Position numbers and translations under genes: made by a program
From: Cellulomonas sp. PhB143
GTDB taxonomy: Bacteria; Actinomycetota; Actinomycetes; Actinomycetales; Cellulomonadaceae
Length of the DNA: 64,000 bases
Direction: 5' to 3'
Assembly: GCF_003752595.1 (NCBI RefSeq)
Contig: NZ_RKIJ01000011.1
Location: 55,322-119,321, forward strand
Part shown: piece by piece, positions 49,828 through 57,890 of the stretch
Layout: each line of letters starts with the position of its first letter
How positions within the stretch are numbered: position 1 is the first letter of the stretch
Notes under the pieces: model-generated
Databases searched by the model: none
Told to the model about the DNA's origin: nothing
What the model saw: only the letters and a program-made list of their open reading frames with translations

Positions 49828-51129
49828 TCAGGACGCGGGGGTGTACTCCCAGTGCCACGGCTCGTTCTTGGAGCCGCCCGAGCGCGCCCAGTCGGGGTTG
49901 TCCCAGCCGTAGGCGGGCGCGTTCTCGCGCATCCACGCGTACCGCGGGTCGCCGTACCCGCCGACGGCGTGGCTGATGTCGACTGCGGTGCCCCACCCGT
50001 GGTTCGAGGTGCCCGGCTGCGCCGCGAAGTAGCCCCGCGACGCCTTGACCGACACCTGCGAGGAGTACGAGCGGTAGGAGTCGGTGATCGCGATGTCCGT
50101 GCCCCACGCCGCGCGGTAGGCCGCGTCCAGGTCCTCGAGGCGCTCGGCAGCGTCGCACCGGAGCAGCGCGCCGGGGGCGAAGGCAGGCGCGCACAGGGCG
50201 CTCGCCGGGATCTGGCCGTTGCCGTAGTCGGCGGTGGACCCCGCCAGCTGTGCCAGGCGGGCGGCCTCGGCGGCGGCGTGCTCCGCCTCGCTCGGGGCCG
50301 GGACGACGGACACCGACGCCTGGACGGGCGCCGCGTCGAGGATCGCGCGCAGGTGTGCGGCGGAGTCGTCGATCTCGTCCGCGGTCACCACGCCGCCGGT
50401 CGCGGGCGGGGCCTTCGGCGCGGGCGAGGCCTTCGGCGCGGGCGAGGCCTGCTTCGCGGGCTCGGACGCCGTCGCGACCGGAGCGGCCGACCTTCCGGCG
50501 CCGGCCGTGGGGGTGCCGGTGGTCTCCGAGGCGCTCGCCTCGGTGGCGGTGGTCTTCGTGGCGGTGGTCTTCGTGCCGGTGGCCTTCGCGTCCGCGACCT
50601 CGGCCGCGGTCCCGACGGACGCGGCGGTCGGCGCCCCGTCGCTCTCGGCCCCGGCGACCGGTGCCGGGTCGCGGCTCTCGGCGCTGCGGGAGGCCGCGCG
50701 CGGCGCGGTCCCGGCGAGGTCGGCCCGGGCGTCGGTGACGAGCGCCTCGAGGTCGGCCTGCGCGTCGGAGATCCGGGCGGCGGCGTCGTCGTCGGGGACC
50801 AGGTGGAGGTCGGCGACGTACTTGGCGCGGGCGATCTCGTCGCTCGCGTCCTCGATGGCTGCCGTCGTCGCGGTGCGCTGGACCGCTCCGGCGTGCGCGG
50901 CGCTCGCGGCGCCGGGGGCGGTCGCCGGGCCGCCGAAGGCACCGGCCGCTGCTGCCGCACCGGTCGAGCCGAGCGCGAGCACCGCGAGCCCTGCGCCCAC
51001 GCGCATCGGGTGGCGGCGGGCCGCGCCGGCGACCGCGCTGCCCGCGGTGCTGCCCGACCTGCTCGCCGCGCGCGACCACGCGGACGCGCGCGACCACGCG
51101 GACGCGCGTGCGGCGGTGTGCCGGCCCAT
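49828..51129 (-). CDS. Exported LAS-family D-alanyl-D-alanine carboxypeptidase
   Basis: The 433-residue protein has a basic N-terminus with a repeated ASAWSR, a hydrophobic export segment (about 45-70), a long Ala/Thr/Lys/Pro linker with KASPAP and KTTAT repeats, and a C-terminal VanY/LAS metallopeptidase domain (about 300-433). SNHGWGTAVDI provides zinc His377 and Asp384, and EPWHWEYTP the last His. It should trim peptidoglycan stem peptides outside the membrane. ATG at 51129 lacks a good ribosome site; a structured leader lies upstream. Confidence 0.85.
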   Translation of the reverse strand: MGRHTAARASAWSRASAWSRAASRSGSTAGSAVAGAARRHPMRVGAGLAVLALGSTGAAAAAGAFGGPATAPGAASAAHAGAVQRTATTAAIEDASDEIARAKYVADLHLVPDDDAAARISDAQADLEALVTDARADLAGTAPRAASRSAESRDPAPVAGAESDGAPTAASVGTAAEVADAKATGTKTTATKTTATEASASETTGTPTAGAGRSAAPVATASEPAKQASPAPKASPAPKAPPATGGVVTADEIDDSAAHLRAILDAAPVQASVSVVPAPSEAEHAAAEAARLAQLAGSTADYGNGQIPASALCAPAFAPGALLRCDAAERLEDLDAAYRAAWGTDIAITDSYRSYSSQVSVKASRGYFAAQPGTSNHGWGTAVDISHAVGGYGDPRYAWMRENAPAYGWDNPDWARSGGSKNEPWHWEYTPAS

Positions 51130-51235
51130 CAGCGGTCGCCCGAGGTGCCCACGGCGGGCGCGCTCGGGCGCGGACCGGTGCGGCAGGTCTGGCGAGGGAA
51201 GGGCACGGCGGGCTCTCGGGTCGGCGGACGCGCGG

Positions 51236-51313
51236 AGCGGCCCGCCTGGACGAGAGGGGACGATCTCGTCCGTGCGGGCCGCTGCACCCATCCTCCGACG
51301 CGATGCTGGGTGC
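51236..51313 (-). promoter_or_regulatory. Two strong stem-loops in the leader of the LAS carboxypeptidase gene
   Basis: On the minus strand the first hairpin has arms GCACCCA/TGGGTGC (51284-51313). The second has AGCGGCCCGC/GCGGGCCGCT (10 bp), a 2x2 internal loop, GGACGAGA/TCTCGTCC (8 bp) and an eight-base loop (51236-51283). They abut each other about 110 bases before the start codon. The arrangement could be a cis-acting RNA or a terminator of the upstream gene at 51378; no known riboswitch core is recognised. Confidence 0.6.
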
Positions 51314-51377
51314 TCCCTGCCGAAGTCGGGGCGGTCCCACGTGCGTCGCGTGCCGATCCTGTGAAGGTCGGGCGATC

Positions 51378-51830
51378 TCAGTCCCGCGACGCGTGCACGA
51401 GCGCGAGCACCGCCCGCGCGTAGGCGTCGGCGGCGTCGTGCTCGGTGCAGCGGGCGCTCCCGGCGCCGGGGATGCTCGCGGTGACCGTGAAGCGCGGCGT
51501 CGCTCCGTCGTCGTCCGCGGTCCCGTCGTCCGCGGTCCCGTCGTCGCGGTGCAGGCTGTCGAACGCCCCACCGAGCAGCACCCGGAGCTGGTCCTCGCGC
51601 GGGTGCCACAGGGTGTCCTCGAGCGCCACCGAGTCGAGCGCCCACTCGGTGGTGCCGTTGAACCCGAGGATCACCCCCGTGTCGAACTCGTGCGGCTCGA
51701 TGGTCAGGTCGCTGACCGTGAACAGGTCGCCGTCGGCCCCGTCCACGAGCAGGCGGAACTGGTCGCCGGGTGCCGGGGACCACCGCACGCCGGCGTCCCT
51801 GAGGTCGGTCGCACGCCTCCACGAGATCAT
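51378..51830 (-). CDS. Conserved actinobacterial protein of unknown function
   Basis: The 150-residue protein has WRRATDLRDAGVRWSPAPGDQF, then FNGTTEWALDSVALEDTLWHP and REDQLRVLLGGAF, a pattern I recall from actinobacterial proteins often labelled pilus assembly CpaE without support. It is probably cytosolic; no catalytic motif is clear. A duplicated DDGTADDGTADDD stretch is coded by a 12-base repeat. ATG at 51830 is used (GTG one codon earlier is also possible). It diverges from the MscS gene. Confidence 0.75.
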   Translation of the reverse strand: MISWRRATDLRDAGVRWSPAPGDQFRLLVDGADGDLFTVSDLTIEPHEFDTGVILGFNGTTEWALDSVALEDTLWHPREDQLRVLLGGAFDSLHRDDGTADDGTADDDGATPRFTVTASIPGAGSARCTEHDAADAYARAVLALVHASRD

Positions 51831-51864
51831 CACCCCAGTATGCGCAGGCGCCCCGCGGGGCTCC

Positions 51865-51870
51865 TAGGGT
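51865..51870 (+). promoter_or_regulatory. -10 box before the MscS gene
   Basis: TAGGGT ends seven bases before ATG at 51878, consistent with leaderless transcription; GGAG also lies four bases upstream, so a very short leader is the alternative. Confidence 0.55.
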
Positions 51871-51877
51871 GGAGCGC

Positions 51878-53848
51878 ATGGACGACCCAGATATCTCCGA
51901 CGCCACCCAAGAGGCCTACAACGTCGTCGTCACGCTCGTGACCGCCGCGATCTGCGTCGCCGTCGCCCTCGCGGTCTCCGTCCTCGTCGGCGTGGTGATG
52001 AACCGGCTCGGCCGCAAGCGCCCGCTCGCCCGCCGGATCAGCGCCCGGATGCGACGCCCGATGCGCCTGCTGCTCGTCGTCATCGCCCTGATCGTCGCGG
52101 TCCAGATCTCGGTGCCGCGCGAGGACGTCGTCTGGCGGGCGCCCGTGAACCACCTGCTGGTGATCGTCCTGATCGGCTTCGGGGCGTGGCTGCTCGCCGA
52201 GCTCGCGCTCCTGCTCGAGGACCAGATGCTCGACCGGTTCACCATCGCCTCCGGCGGTGCGGACGCCGACGACCGGCACAGCCGGCGCGCGCGGACGCAG
52301 ATCCAGGTCATCCGCCGGCTGACGATCGCGGCCGTGGTGATCATCGCCGTCGGCGGCGCGCTGATGACGTTCCCGGAGGCCCGCGCCGCCGGCGCCTCCC
52401 TCTTCGCGTCCGCCGGCCTCGTCTCGGTGATCGCCGGTCTCGCGGCCCAGACCACGCTGTCCAACGTCTTCGCCGGGATGCAGATCGCCTTCACCGACGG
52501 CATCCGGTCGGACGACGTCGTCGTCGTCGAGGGGCAGTGGGGGCGGATCGAGGAGATCACGCTGACCTACGTCGTCGTGCACGTGTGGGACGACCGGCGG
52601 CTGATCCTGCCCTCGACCTACTTCACGACGACGACCTTCGAGAACTGGACGCGGCGCCAGTCGGCGCTGCTCGGTACGGTCGAGCTCGACCTCGACTGGG
52701 AGGTGCCGATCGACGCGATGCGCACCGTCCTCAAGGGGCTGCTCGTCGAGTCCGAGCTGTGGGACGAGCGGGTCGGGATCCTCCAGGTGACCGACGCGAC
52801 GGGCGGCAGCGTCAAGGTCCGCGCGCTCGTCTCGGCGGGGGACTCCGGGACCCTCTGGGACCTGCGGTGCTTCGTCCGCGAGGGCCTCGTGGCCTGGCTC
52901 CAGCGATGGGCCCCGCAGGCGCTCCCCCGCATCCGCGTGGGAGACGCGACGGCGAAGGCGGAGGCGCCGCAGATCGCCGCGCCGCGCTCCGACGCGCAGG
53001 CCGTCGCGGAGCACGCCGACGGCGTCCTGCCCGTCGCGGCGCGCGCGTCGGAGGGCGCCGGTGCCGAGGAGCCGGGCGGCGAGGCGCACACGGCGCCCGA
53101 CGGGACGCCTCAGCAGTGCGAGCCGCGGTTCGACCTGTCCGGGGCGAGCTCGGAGCGCTCCTCCTGGCGGCGGCGGCGCAGCCTGCGCCGGCTGCAGCGG
53201 GACGTGAGCATCCACGCGGCCGCCCCCGGGGTCGGCGTCGAGACCGACGGCGTCGCGCCCGCCGGGGCGCCCGCGTCGCGGCTGCCCGCGCCCAGCGACG
53301 ACGCGACCCGCGTGCTCAGCGCGGAGGAGCTGCGCGGGCTCGTCCCGGGCGGTGGGTCCGGCGGGGCCGCGGCCCGGGCCGTGGACACGCCGCCCGAGCC
53401 CACGAGCGGGACGTTCAGCGTCTCGCACGAGTCCGCGCTGTTCTCCGGCAGCGCGGAGGCCGTCGAACGGTCCAAGGCCTTCGCCGGCCCGGGGGAGGAG
53501 GTCTACGCCCAGCGCGAGGAGAACGCCGAGCGCGGGTGGTCCGGGACCGGTGCGGTGGAGCGCGACGAGCAGGACGAGGACGCCGGCGACGGCTCCCCGG
53601 TCGGCGCCGACGGCGGACCGGACGGCGGTCCGGACGACGGTCCGGACGACGGTCCCGACGACGGGCCGGACGGGGGTGGCGGGACGGGTACCGGCGAGCT
53701 CGCCGGCCTCGACGCCGCCGAGGCCCGCCGCCGCGACCCCGCGGGCCGGCGCGCGCCGCGCGGCGGCGACGCGACCGGCGACAGCGGCGGCGCGAGCGGT
53801 GACGGCGGCGGCGCGAGCGGTGACGGCGGGGGCGACGGCGGGAGCTGA
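51878..53848 (+). CDS. MscS-family mechanosensitive channel with long acidic C-terminal tail
   Basis: The 656-residue protein has four transmembrane helices (about 15-40, 63-80, 90-110, 145-165) and the MscS pore helix and beta domain (FASAGLVSVIAGLAAQTTLSNV, then FAGMQIAFTDGIRSDDVVVV and LPSTYFTTTTFENWTR). The channel part ends near 360. The last 290 residues are predicted disordered, Ala/Gly/Asp/Glu-rich, with a PDDG repeat and two GGASGDG units. The channel would release solutes on hypo-osmotic shock; the tail's role is unknown. ATG at 51878 is favoured over GTG at 51869, which overlaps the -10 box. Confidence 0.87.
   Translation: MDDPDISDATQEAYNVVVTLVTAAICVAVALAVSVLVGVVMNRLGRKRPLARRISARMRRPMRLLLVVIALIVAVQISVPREDVVWRAPVNHLLVIVLIGFGAWLLAELALLLEDQMLDRFTIASGGADADDRHSRRARTQIQVIRRLTIAAVVIIAVGGALMTFPEARAAGASLFASAGLVSVIAGLAAQTTLSNVFAGMQIAFTDGIRSDDVVVVEGQWGRIEEITLTYVVVHVWDDRRLILPSTYFTTTTFENWTRRQSALLGTVELDLDWEVPIDAMRTVLKGLLVESELWDERVGILQVTDATGGSVKVRALVSAGDSGTLWDLRCFVREGLVAWLQRWAPQALPRIRVGDATAKAEAPQIAAPRSDAQAVAEHADGVLPVAARASEGAGAEEPGGEAHTAPDGTPQQCEPRFDLSGASSERSSWRRRRSLRRLQRDVSIHAAAPGVGVETDGVAPAGAPASRLPAPSDDATRVLSAEELRGLVPGGGSGGAAARAVDTPPEPTSGTFSVSHESALFSGSAEAVERSKAFAGPGEEVYAQREENAERGWSGTGAVERDEQDEDAGDGSPVGADGGPDGGPDDGPDDGPDDGPDGGGGTGTGELAGLDAAEARRRDPAGRRAPRGGDATGDSGGASGDGGGASGDGGGDGGS
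53615..53674 (+). repeat. 12-base tandem repeat inside the MscS tail
   Basis: Five units of the type GGTCCGGACGAC, two of them exact, encode successive Gly-Pro-Asp-Asp/Gly. A second short repeat (about 21 bases, two copies) coding GGASGDG follows near 53785. Such in-frame repeats are prone to length change. Confidence 0.85.
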
Positions 53849-53862
53849 CCGCCCGCGGGGTC

Positions 53863-54627
53863 TCAGGCGCCTGGCGCGCCGAGCGCGGGGACCTGCGTCC
53901 GGTCGTCGGCGTACGGACCGCGCAGCAGGGTCGCCGTCGCCCAGCCCCGGTCGAGCAGCCCCGCGTCCGACTCGGGCTCGCGGGTGACGTCGAGGCCCGT
54001 GTAGCGCACGGTGAGGTTGCGGTCGTCGTTCTCGTGGATGCGCGCCGAGACGGCGCCGAAGCTCGCGAGCGGCGCCTGGCGCAGCCCGCGCAGGAGCGCA
54101 GGCTCGACGTCGGGCACGTTGAGGTTGAGCACGCGGCCGGGGATCTCCGCCTCGCGCAGCCAGGCGAGGCCGTGGTCGGTCACCAGGCGTGCGGTCTCCC
54201 AGTGCGTCGGGGCGACGGCGTCGATCGAGACCGCCATCGCCCGGATCCCGTGGGTCATCGCCGACAGGGCGGCGCCCACGGTGCCCGAGTGGAGCACCGA
54301 GCTGCCGGTGTTCGCGCCCCGGTTGACGCCCGAGAGCACGATGTCGGGCTTGGGGCCGAACCCGCCGTGCGCCGCCACGAACGCGATCAGCGCGGGGGCG
54401 GCGCGCACCGCGAGGGAGGTCACGCCGTCGGGCAGGCCCGGCGCGGCGACGGCGTCCACGACCAGCCGGCCGTCCTTCTCCGCGCCGAGCAGCGACGCGC
54501 TCGCCCCCGACGACTCGCGGGCCGGCGCGGCCACGACCACCTCGTAGCCGGCGTCGACGGCGCTCGCGGCCAGGACGGCCAGACCCTCCGACGCGATGCC
54601 GTCGTCGTTCGTGATCAGTGCGTGCAC
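53863..54627 (-). CDS. surE: 5'/3'-nucleotidase SurE
   Basis: The 254-residue metal-dependent nucleotidase has the SurE signature LITNDDGIASEGLAVLA at the N-terminus with the metal-binding Asp pair, then SGVNRGANTG and LHSGTVGAALSA. It removes phosphate from nucleoside monophosphates and exopolyphosphate. The GTG start at 54627 follows GAGGAG. It is 28 bases downstream of the PfkB kinase gene on the same strand. Its end is 15 bases from the MscS stop (convergent). Confidence 0.93.
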   Translation of the reverse strand: MHALITNDDGIASEGLAVLAASAVDAGYEVVVAAPARESSGASASLLGAEKDGRLVVDAVAAPGLPDGVTSLAVRAAPALIAFVAAHGGFGPKPDIVLSGVNRGANTGSSVLHSGTVGAALSAMTHGIRAMAVSIDAVAPTHWETARLVTDHGLAWLREAEIPGRVLNLNVPDVEPALLRGLRQAPLASFGAVSARIHENDDRNLTVRYTGLDVTREPESDAGLLDRGWATATLLRGPYADDRTQVPALGAPGA

Positions 54628-54655
54628 GGTGCTCCTCGGGGTGGTCGGGGGCTCG

Positions 54656-55630
54656 TCAGTCCAGTGTCCGGACCTTGATCCGGTGCGCGAACCGCTCGAT
54701 CTGGTCGCGGCGGCCGCTGCCGAGGCCGCGGCGGGTCACGTTGAGCGCGCCGGCCGCCGCGCCGAGCCGGACCGCGTCGGGCAGCTCGGCGCCGCGCGCG
54801 AGGCCGACGGCGATCCCCGCGGTCATGGAGTCGCCCGCCCCGCGGTGGTCCACGGTCGTGATCCGCGGGGTGCGCACCGCGTACGTCCGCTCCGGGGTGA
54901 CCAGCAGCGTCGGGTTCTCGGCGCGGGAGACGACGACGGCGCGCGGGCCGCCGTCCAGCAGCGCGCGGGCCGCGGCGCGCAGCGCGTCCTCGGAGCCGTC
55001 CGCCGAGAACCCGCCGTCCACGAGCTCCTCGTGGCTGATCTTCAGGACCGCGCCGGGCGCCTGCGCCGCCGCCGCAGCCTGGCGGCCCGACAGGTCCGCG
55101 ACGACCGTCCGGTCGGACGCGTCGAGGTCGCGCACGAGGCGGCCGAAGAAGCTCGCGGGGACGCCGAGCGGTGGGTTCGAGCCCGTGACGATGCAGACGG
55201 CGGACTCCAGCGCGGAGACGAGGACGGTGCCGTACAGGTCGTCGAGCTCGTGGCGGTCGAGGGCGTGCGGCGGCATGACCGCGACCTCGCGGCGCTCCCC
55301 GCCGCGGCGGTCGTGCACGTACGCGCCGTTCGCGGAGGTGGTCGTGGCCCGCAGCTCGAGGTGCTCGGCGCGGGCCAGGTGCGCGGCGATCATGCCCGCC
55401 TCGCCGCCGAACGGCCCGCACACCACGACCTCGGCGCCGAGGGAGTACGCCATGCGCGCGAGCCACAGGCCCTGGCCGCCCGGGTGCACGTGGACCTCGG
55501 GCGTCTGCTCGGTGGGTCCGGACGGCTCGATCTCGACCGTGAGCTGGGGCTCGAGCGCGAGCACGCAGACCCGGGGGCCGCGCGGCTCGGCCGCGGGCTC
55601 GTCACCCGTGCGCGGCGGCTCGGTCGTCAT
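54656..55630 (-). CDS. PfkB-family carbohydrate kinase (1-phosphofructokinase-like)
   Basis: The 324-residue ribokinase-fold kinase has GGQGLWLARMAYSLGAEVVVCG in place of the usual GGxGxNxA region, SNPPLG, and the ATP/catalytic motif DHRGAGDSMTAGIAVG near 265 with the catalytic Asp. 1-Phosphofructokinase or tagatose-6-phosphate kinase is the closest type; the sugar is uncertain. ATG at 55630 follows GGAGCGC. It is upstream of surE in the same direction. Confidence 0.82.
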   Translation of the reverse strand: MTTEPPRTGDEPAAEPRGPRVCVLALEPQLTVEIEPSGPTEQTPEVHVHPGGQGLWLARMAYSLGAEVVVCGPFGGEAGMIAAHLARAEHLELRATTTSANGAYVHDRRGGERREVAVMPPHALDRHELDDLYGTVLVSALESAVCIVTGSNPPLGVPASFFGRLVRDLDASDRTVVADLSGRQAAAAAQAPGAVLKISHEELVDGGFSADGSEDALRAAARALLDGGPRAVVVSRAENPTLLVTPERTYAVRTPRITTVDHRGAGDSMTAGIAVGLARGAELPDAVRLGAAAGALNVTRRGLGSGRRDQIERFAHRIKVRTLD

Positions 55631-55663
55631 GCGCTCCGAGCGTAGGGGCAGGAGGCCCGGCTG

Positions 55664-56446
55664 TCACCGGGTGGGCTGCGGCGCCCCGCCCGCGGCGACG
55701 GCCCCGCCCGCGCCGCCGTCGAGCCACCCCAGAAGCCGGTCGGGACGGTCCGTCATGATCGCGTCGACGCCCAGCCCGACGACGCGTGACCAGTCCTCGG
55801 GCGCGTTCGGGGTCCAGGTCATGACCCGCAGGCCGGCGTCGTGCAGCGCGCCGACGAGCTCGGGGTGCTCGGCCAGCAGCACGTGGCTCGGGTTGCACGT
55901 CCACGCGCCGAGCTCGACGCACGTCCGGACCGTGTCCGGCGCGTGGTGCTCGACCAGGACGCCGCGGCGCAGGTGGGGCGCGGCGTCGCGCAGCGCGGCG
56001 ACGGTCGCCAGGGAGAACGACTTCGGCACGGCGCGCCCGCCCAGCCCGGCCGCGTCGAGCGCCTCGACGACCGGGCGGACCTGCTCGACGGTCCACTCGC
56101 CCTTGAGCTCGAGGAGCATCTCGAACCCCGGCTGCTCGGCGAAGAAGCGCACGACGTCGTCGAACGTCGGGACGCGCTGGCCCGCGTAGGCCGCCGAGAA
56201 GCGCACCCCCGCGTCGAGCCGGCGGACCTCCGCCAGGGTGAGGTCGGCGACGGCGCCCGAGCCGTCGGTGCACACGTCGACCGTCCGGTCGTGGATCACC
56301 ACGGGGTGCCCGTCGCGGGTGAGCCGCAGGTCGAGCTCGGTGCCCGCGGCGCCCGAGCGGTACGCCGACTCCAGGGCGGCGAGCGTGTTCTGCGGGGCGA
56401 CCGACGCGTTGCCGCGGTGGCCGAGGACGAGGGGGCGCGAGGTCAC
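55664..56446 (-). CDS. Glycerophosphodiester phosphodiesterase
   Basis: The 260-residue TIM-barrel enzyme has the GDPD motifs LGHRGNASVAPQNTLAA at the N-terminus, the GTELDLRLTRDGHPVVIHD catalytic stretch with Glu, Asp and His, and a later ELKGEWT segment. No signal peptide is visible, so it is probably cytosolic. It would hydrolyse deacylated phospholipids to glycerol 3-phosphate. The GTG start has no Shine-Dalgarno; it diverges from the UDP-GlcNAc epimerase gene. Confidence 0.92.
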   Translation of the reverse strand: MTSRPLVLGHRGNASVAPQNTLAALESAYRSGAAGTELDLRLTRDGHPVVIHDRTVDVCTDGSGAVADLTLAEVRRLDAGVRFSAAYAGQRVPTFDDVVRFFAEQPGFEMLLELKGEWTVEQVRPVVEALDAAGLGGRAVPKSFSLATVAALRDAAPHLRRGVLVEHHAPDTVRTCVELGAWTCNPSHVLLAEHPELVGALHDAGLRVMTWTPNAPEDWSRVVGLGVDAIMTDRPDRLLGWLDGGAGGAVAAGGAPQPTR

Positions 56447-56495
56447 CGGTCCAGTGAACCAGGCTCCCCGGCCTGCGCAGCGGGGAGCGCCCTCC

Positions 56496-56501
56496 TACAG
56501 T
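56496..56501 (+). promoter_or_regulatory. -10 box of a leaderless promoter for wecB-like gene
   Basis: TACAGT ends six bases before ATG at 56508 and no Shine-Dalgarno sequence is present, pointing to leaderless translation. Confidence 0.6.
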
Positions 56502-56507
56502 CGTGCC

Positions 56508-57890
56508 ATGACGCCGCTGAGCGGGGCACCCCGGGTCGTCGACGGCGGGCGCGTGGCCCGCGTGCTGATCGTGGTCGGTACCCGGCCGGAGGCGATCAAG
56601 GTCGCCCCGCTGGCGCGCGCGCTGCTCGACCACCCGCGGCTCGTGCCGTTCGTGGTCTCCACGGGCCAGCACCCGGGGCTGGTCGAGGAGACCATGGCGG
56701 CGGTGGGCGTCCCCGTGGACGCGAACCTCGGGATCGGGCGTCCGGGGCTGACGCTCAACCACCTCCTCGGCGAGGTGGTCGAACGCCTCGAGGAGGTGCT
56801 CCAGGAGCGGTTCGGCCCACCGACGGAGTCCGTGAACGAGCGCCACGTGGACACCTACCCCGTCTCGTGCCTGGTGCACGGCGACACCACCAGCGCGGTG
56901 GCGGCCGCCTTCGCGGCGTTCCACCTGCGCATCCCCGTCACCCACCTCGAGGCCGGGCTGCGGACCGGGTCGACGCTCTCGCCGTACCCCGAGGAGCTCA
57001 ACCGGCAGGTGATCGGCAGGATCGCCGCGTTCCACCTGGCCCCGACGGAGCGGAACGCGCAGAACCTGGTGCGCGAGGGCATCGACGTCGGGCGGATCTT
57101 CGTCACGGGCAACACCGCGATCGACGCGCTGCGCGCCGCGGCCGAGCAGGCGGTGCCCTATGCGACACCGGAGATCGCGGACCTCGAGCACGACGACGCG
57201 ACCCGCGTCGTGGTCGTCACGGCGCACCGGCGCGAGAGCTGGGGCGCCGGCCTGGAGCGGGTGGCCGCGGCGGTCGCCGTCCTCGCGGGCCGGTACCCGG
57301 GCACGCGGTTCGTGCTGCCCCTGCACCCCAACCCCGCCGTCGCGGGGACCCTGCGCCGGGTGCTCGAGGGGTGCGCCAACGTCTCGCTGGTGGCACCCAT
57401 GGGGTACCGGCCGTTCGCGCGGCTGCTCGGGCGGGCGTACCTGGCGATCACGGACTCGGGCGGCATCCAGGAGGAGGCGCCCGCGCTCGGCACCCCGGTC
57501 CTCGTCACGCGGGAGAGCACCGAGCGCACGGAGGGCGTCGAGGCGGGCACGCTCGAGCTCGTCGGCACCGACGTCGCGCGGATCGTCGACGCCGCGGCGC
57601 GTCTGCTCGACGACCCGGACCACTACGCCCGGGTCGTGGCCCGGCCCAACCCCTACGGCGACGGGCGCGCCGTCGAGCGCATCGTGGCGGCGTTCGAGGA
57701 GCTCCTCTTCGAGGGTCCGACGCCCGCGCCGTTCGGCGCGGGCTACACGCGGGCCGCCGTGCTGGACGCCGCGGGCTACGACCGGGAGGAGATCGTCGAG
57801 GTGCCGCGCGGGCTCGTCCCCGGGCGGCCGGACGAGCCCATCGAGGGCGTCCAGCCCGCCGCGGGCACGGCGCCCTGGGCGCGGCCGTGA
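56508..57890 (+). CDS. wecB: UDP-N-acetylglucosamine 2-epimerase (non-hydrolysing)
   Basis: The 460-residue GT-B fold enzyme interconverts UDP-GlcNAc and UDP-ManNAc. Motifs include VVGTRPEAIKVAPL at the N-terminus, VHGDTTSAVAAA, HLEAGLRTG, TAHRRESWG and ITDSGGIQEEAPALGTPVLV. It is about 80 residues longer than usual because of a small insertion near 100 (PPTESVNERHVDTYP) and a C-terminal extension. It probably supplies ManNAc for a surface glycan made with the overlapping glycosyltransferase (GTGA). The gene symbol is by family. Confidence 0.92.
   Translation: MTPLSGAPRVVDGGRVARVLIVVGTRPEAIKVAPLARALLDHPRLVPFVVSTGQHPGLVEETMAAVGVPVDANLGIGRPGLTLNHLLGEVVERLEEVLQERFGPPTESVNERHVDTYPVSCLVHGDTTSAVAAAFAAFHLRIPVTHLEAGLRTGSTLSPYPEELNRQVIGRIAAFHLAPTERNAQNLVREGIDVGRIFVTGNTAIDALRAAAEQAVPYATPEIADLEHDDATRVVVVTAHRRESWGAGLERVAAAVAVLAGRYPGTRFVLPLHPNPAVAGTLRRVLEGCANVSLVAPMGYRPFARLLGRAYLAITDSGGIQEEAPALGTPVLVTRESTERTEGVEAGTLELVGTDVARIVDAAARLLDDPDHYARVVARPNPYGDGRAVERIVAAFEELLFEGPTPAPFGAGYTRAAVLDAAGYDREEIVEVPRGLVPGRPDEPIEGVQPAAGTAPWARP

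Noticed and set aside
51130-51377. c-di-AMP (ydaO) riboswitch in the leader of the LAS carboxypeptidase.
   Set aside because: The paired GGGGAACC and GGGTGAATC landmarks of that class are not found, although the region is clearly structured.
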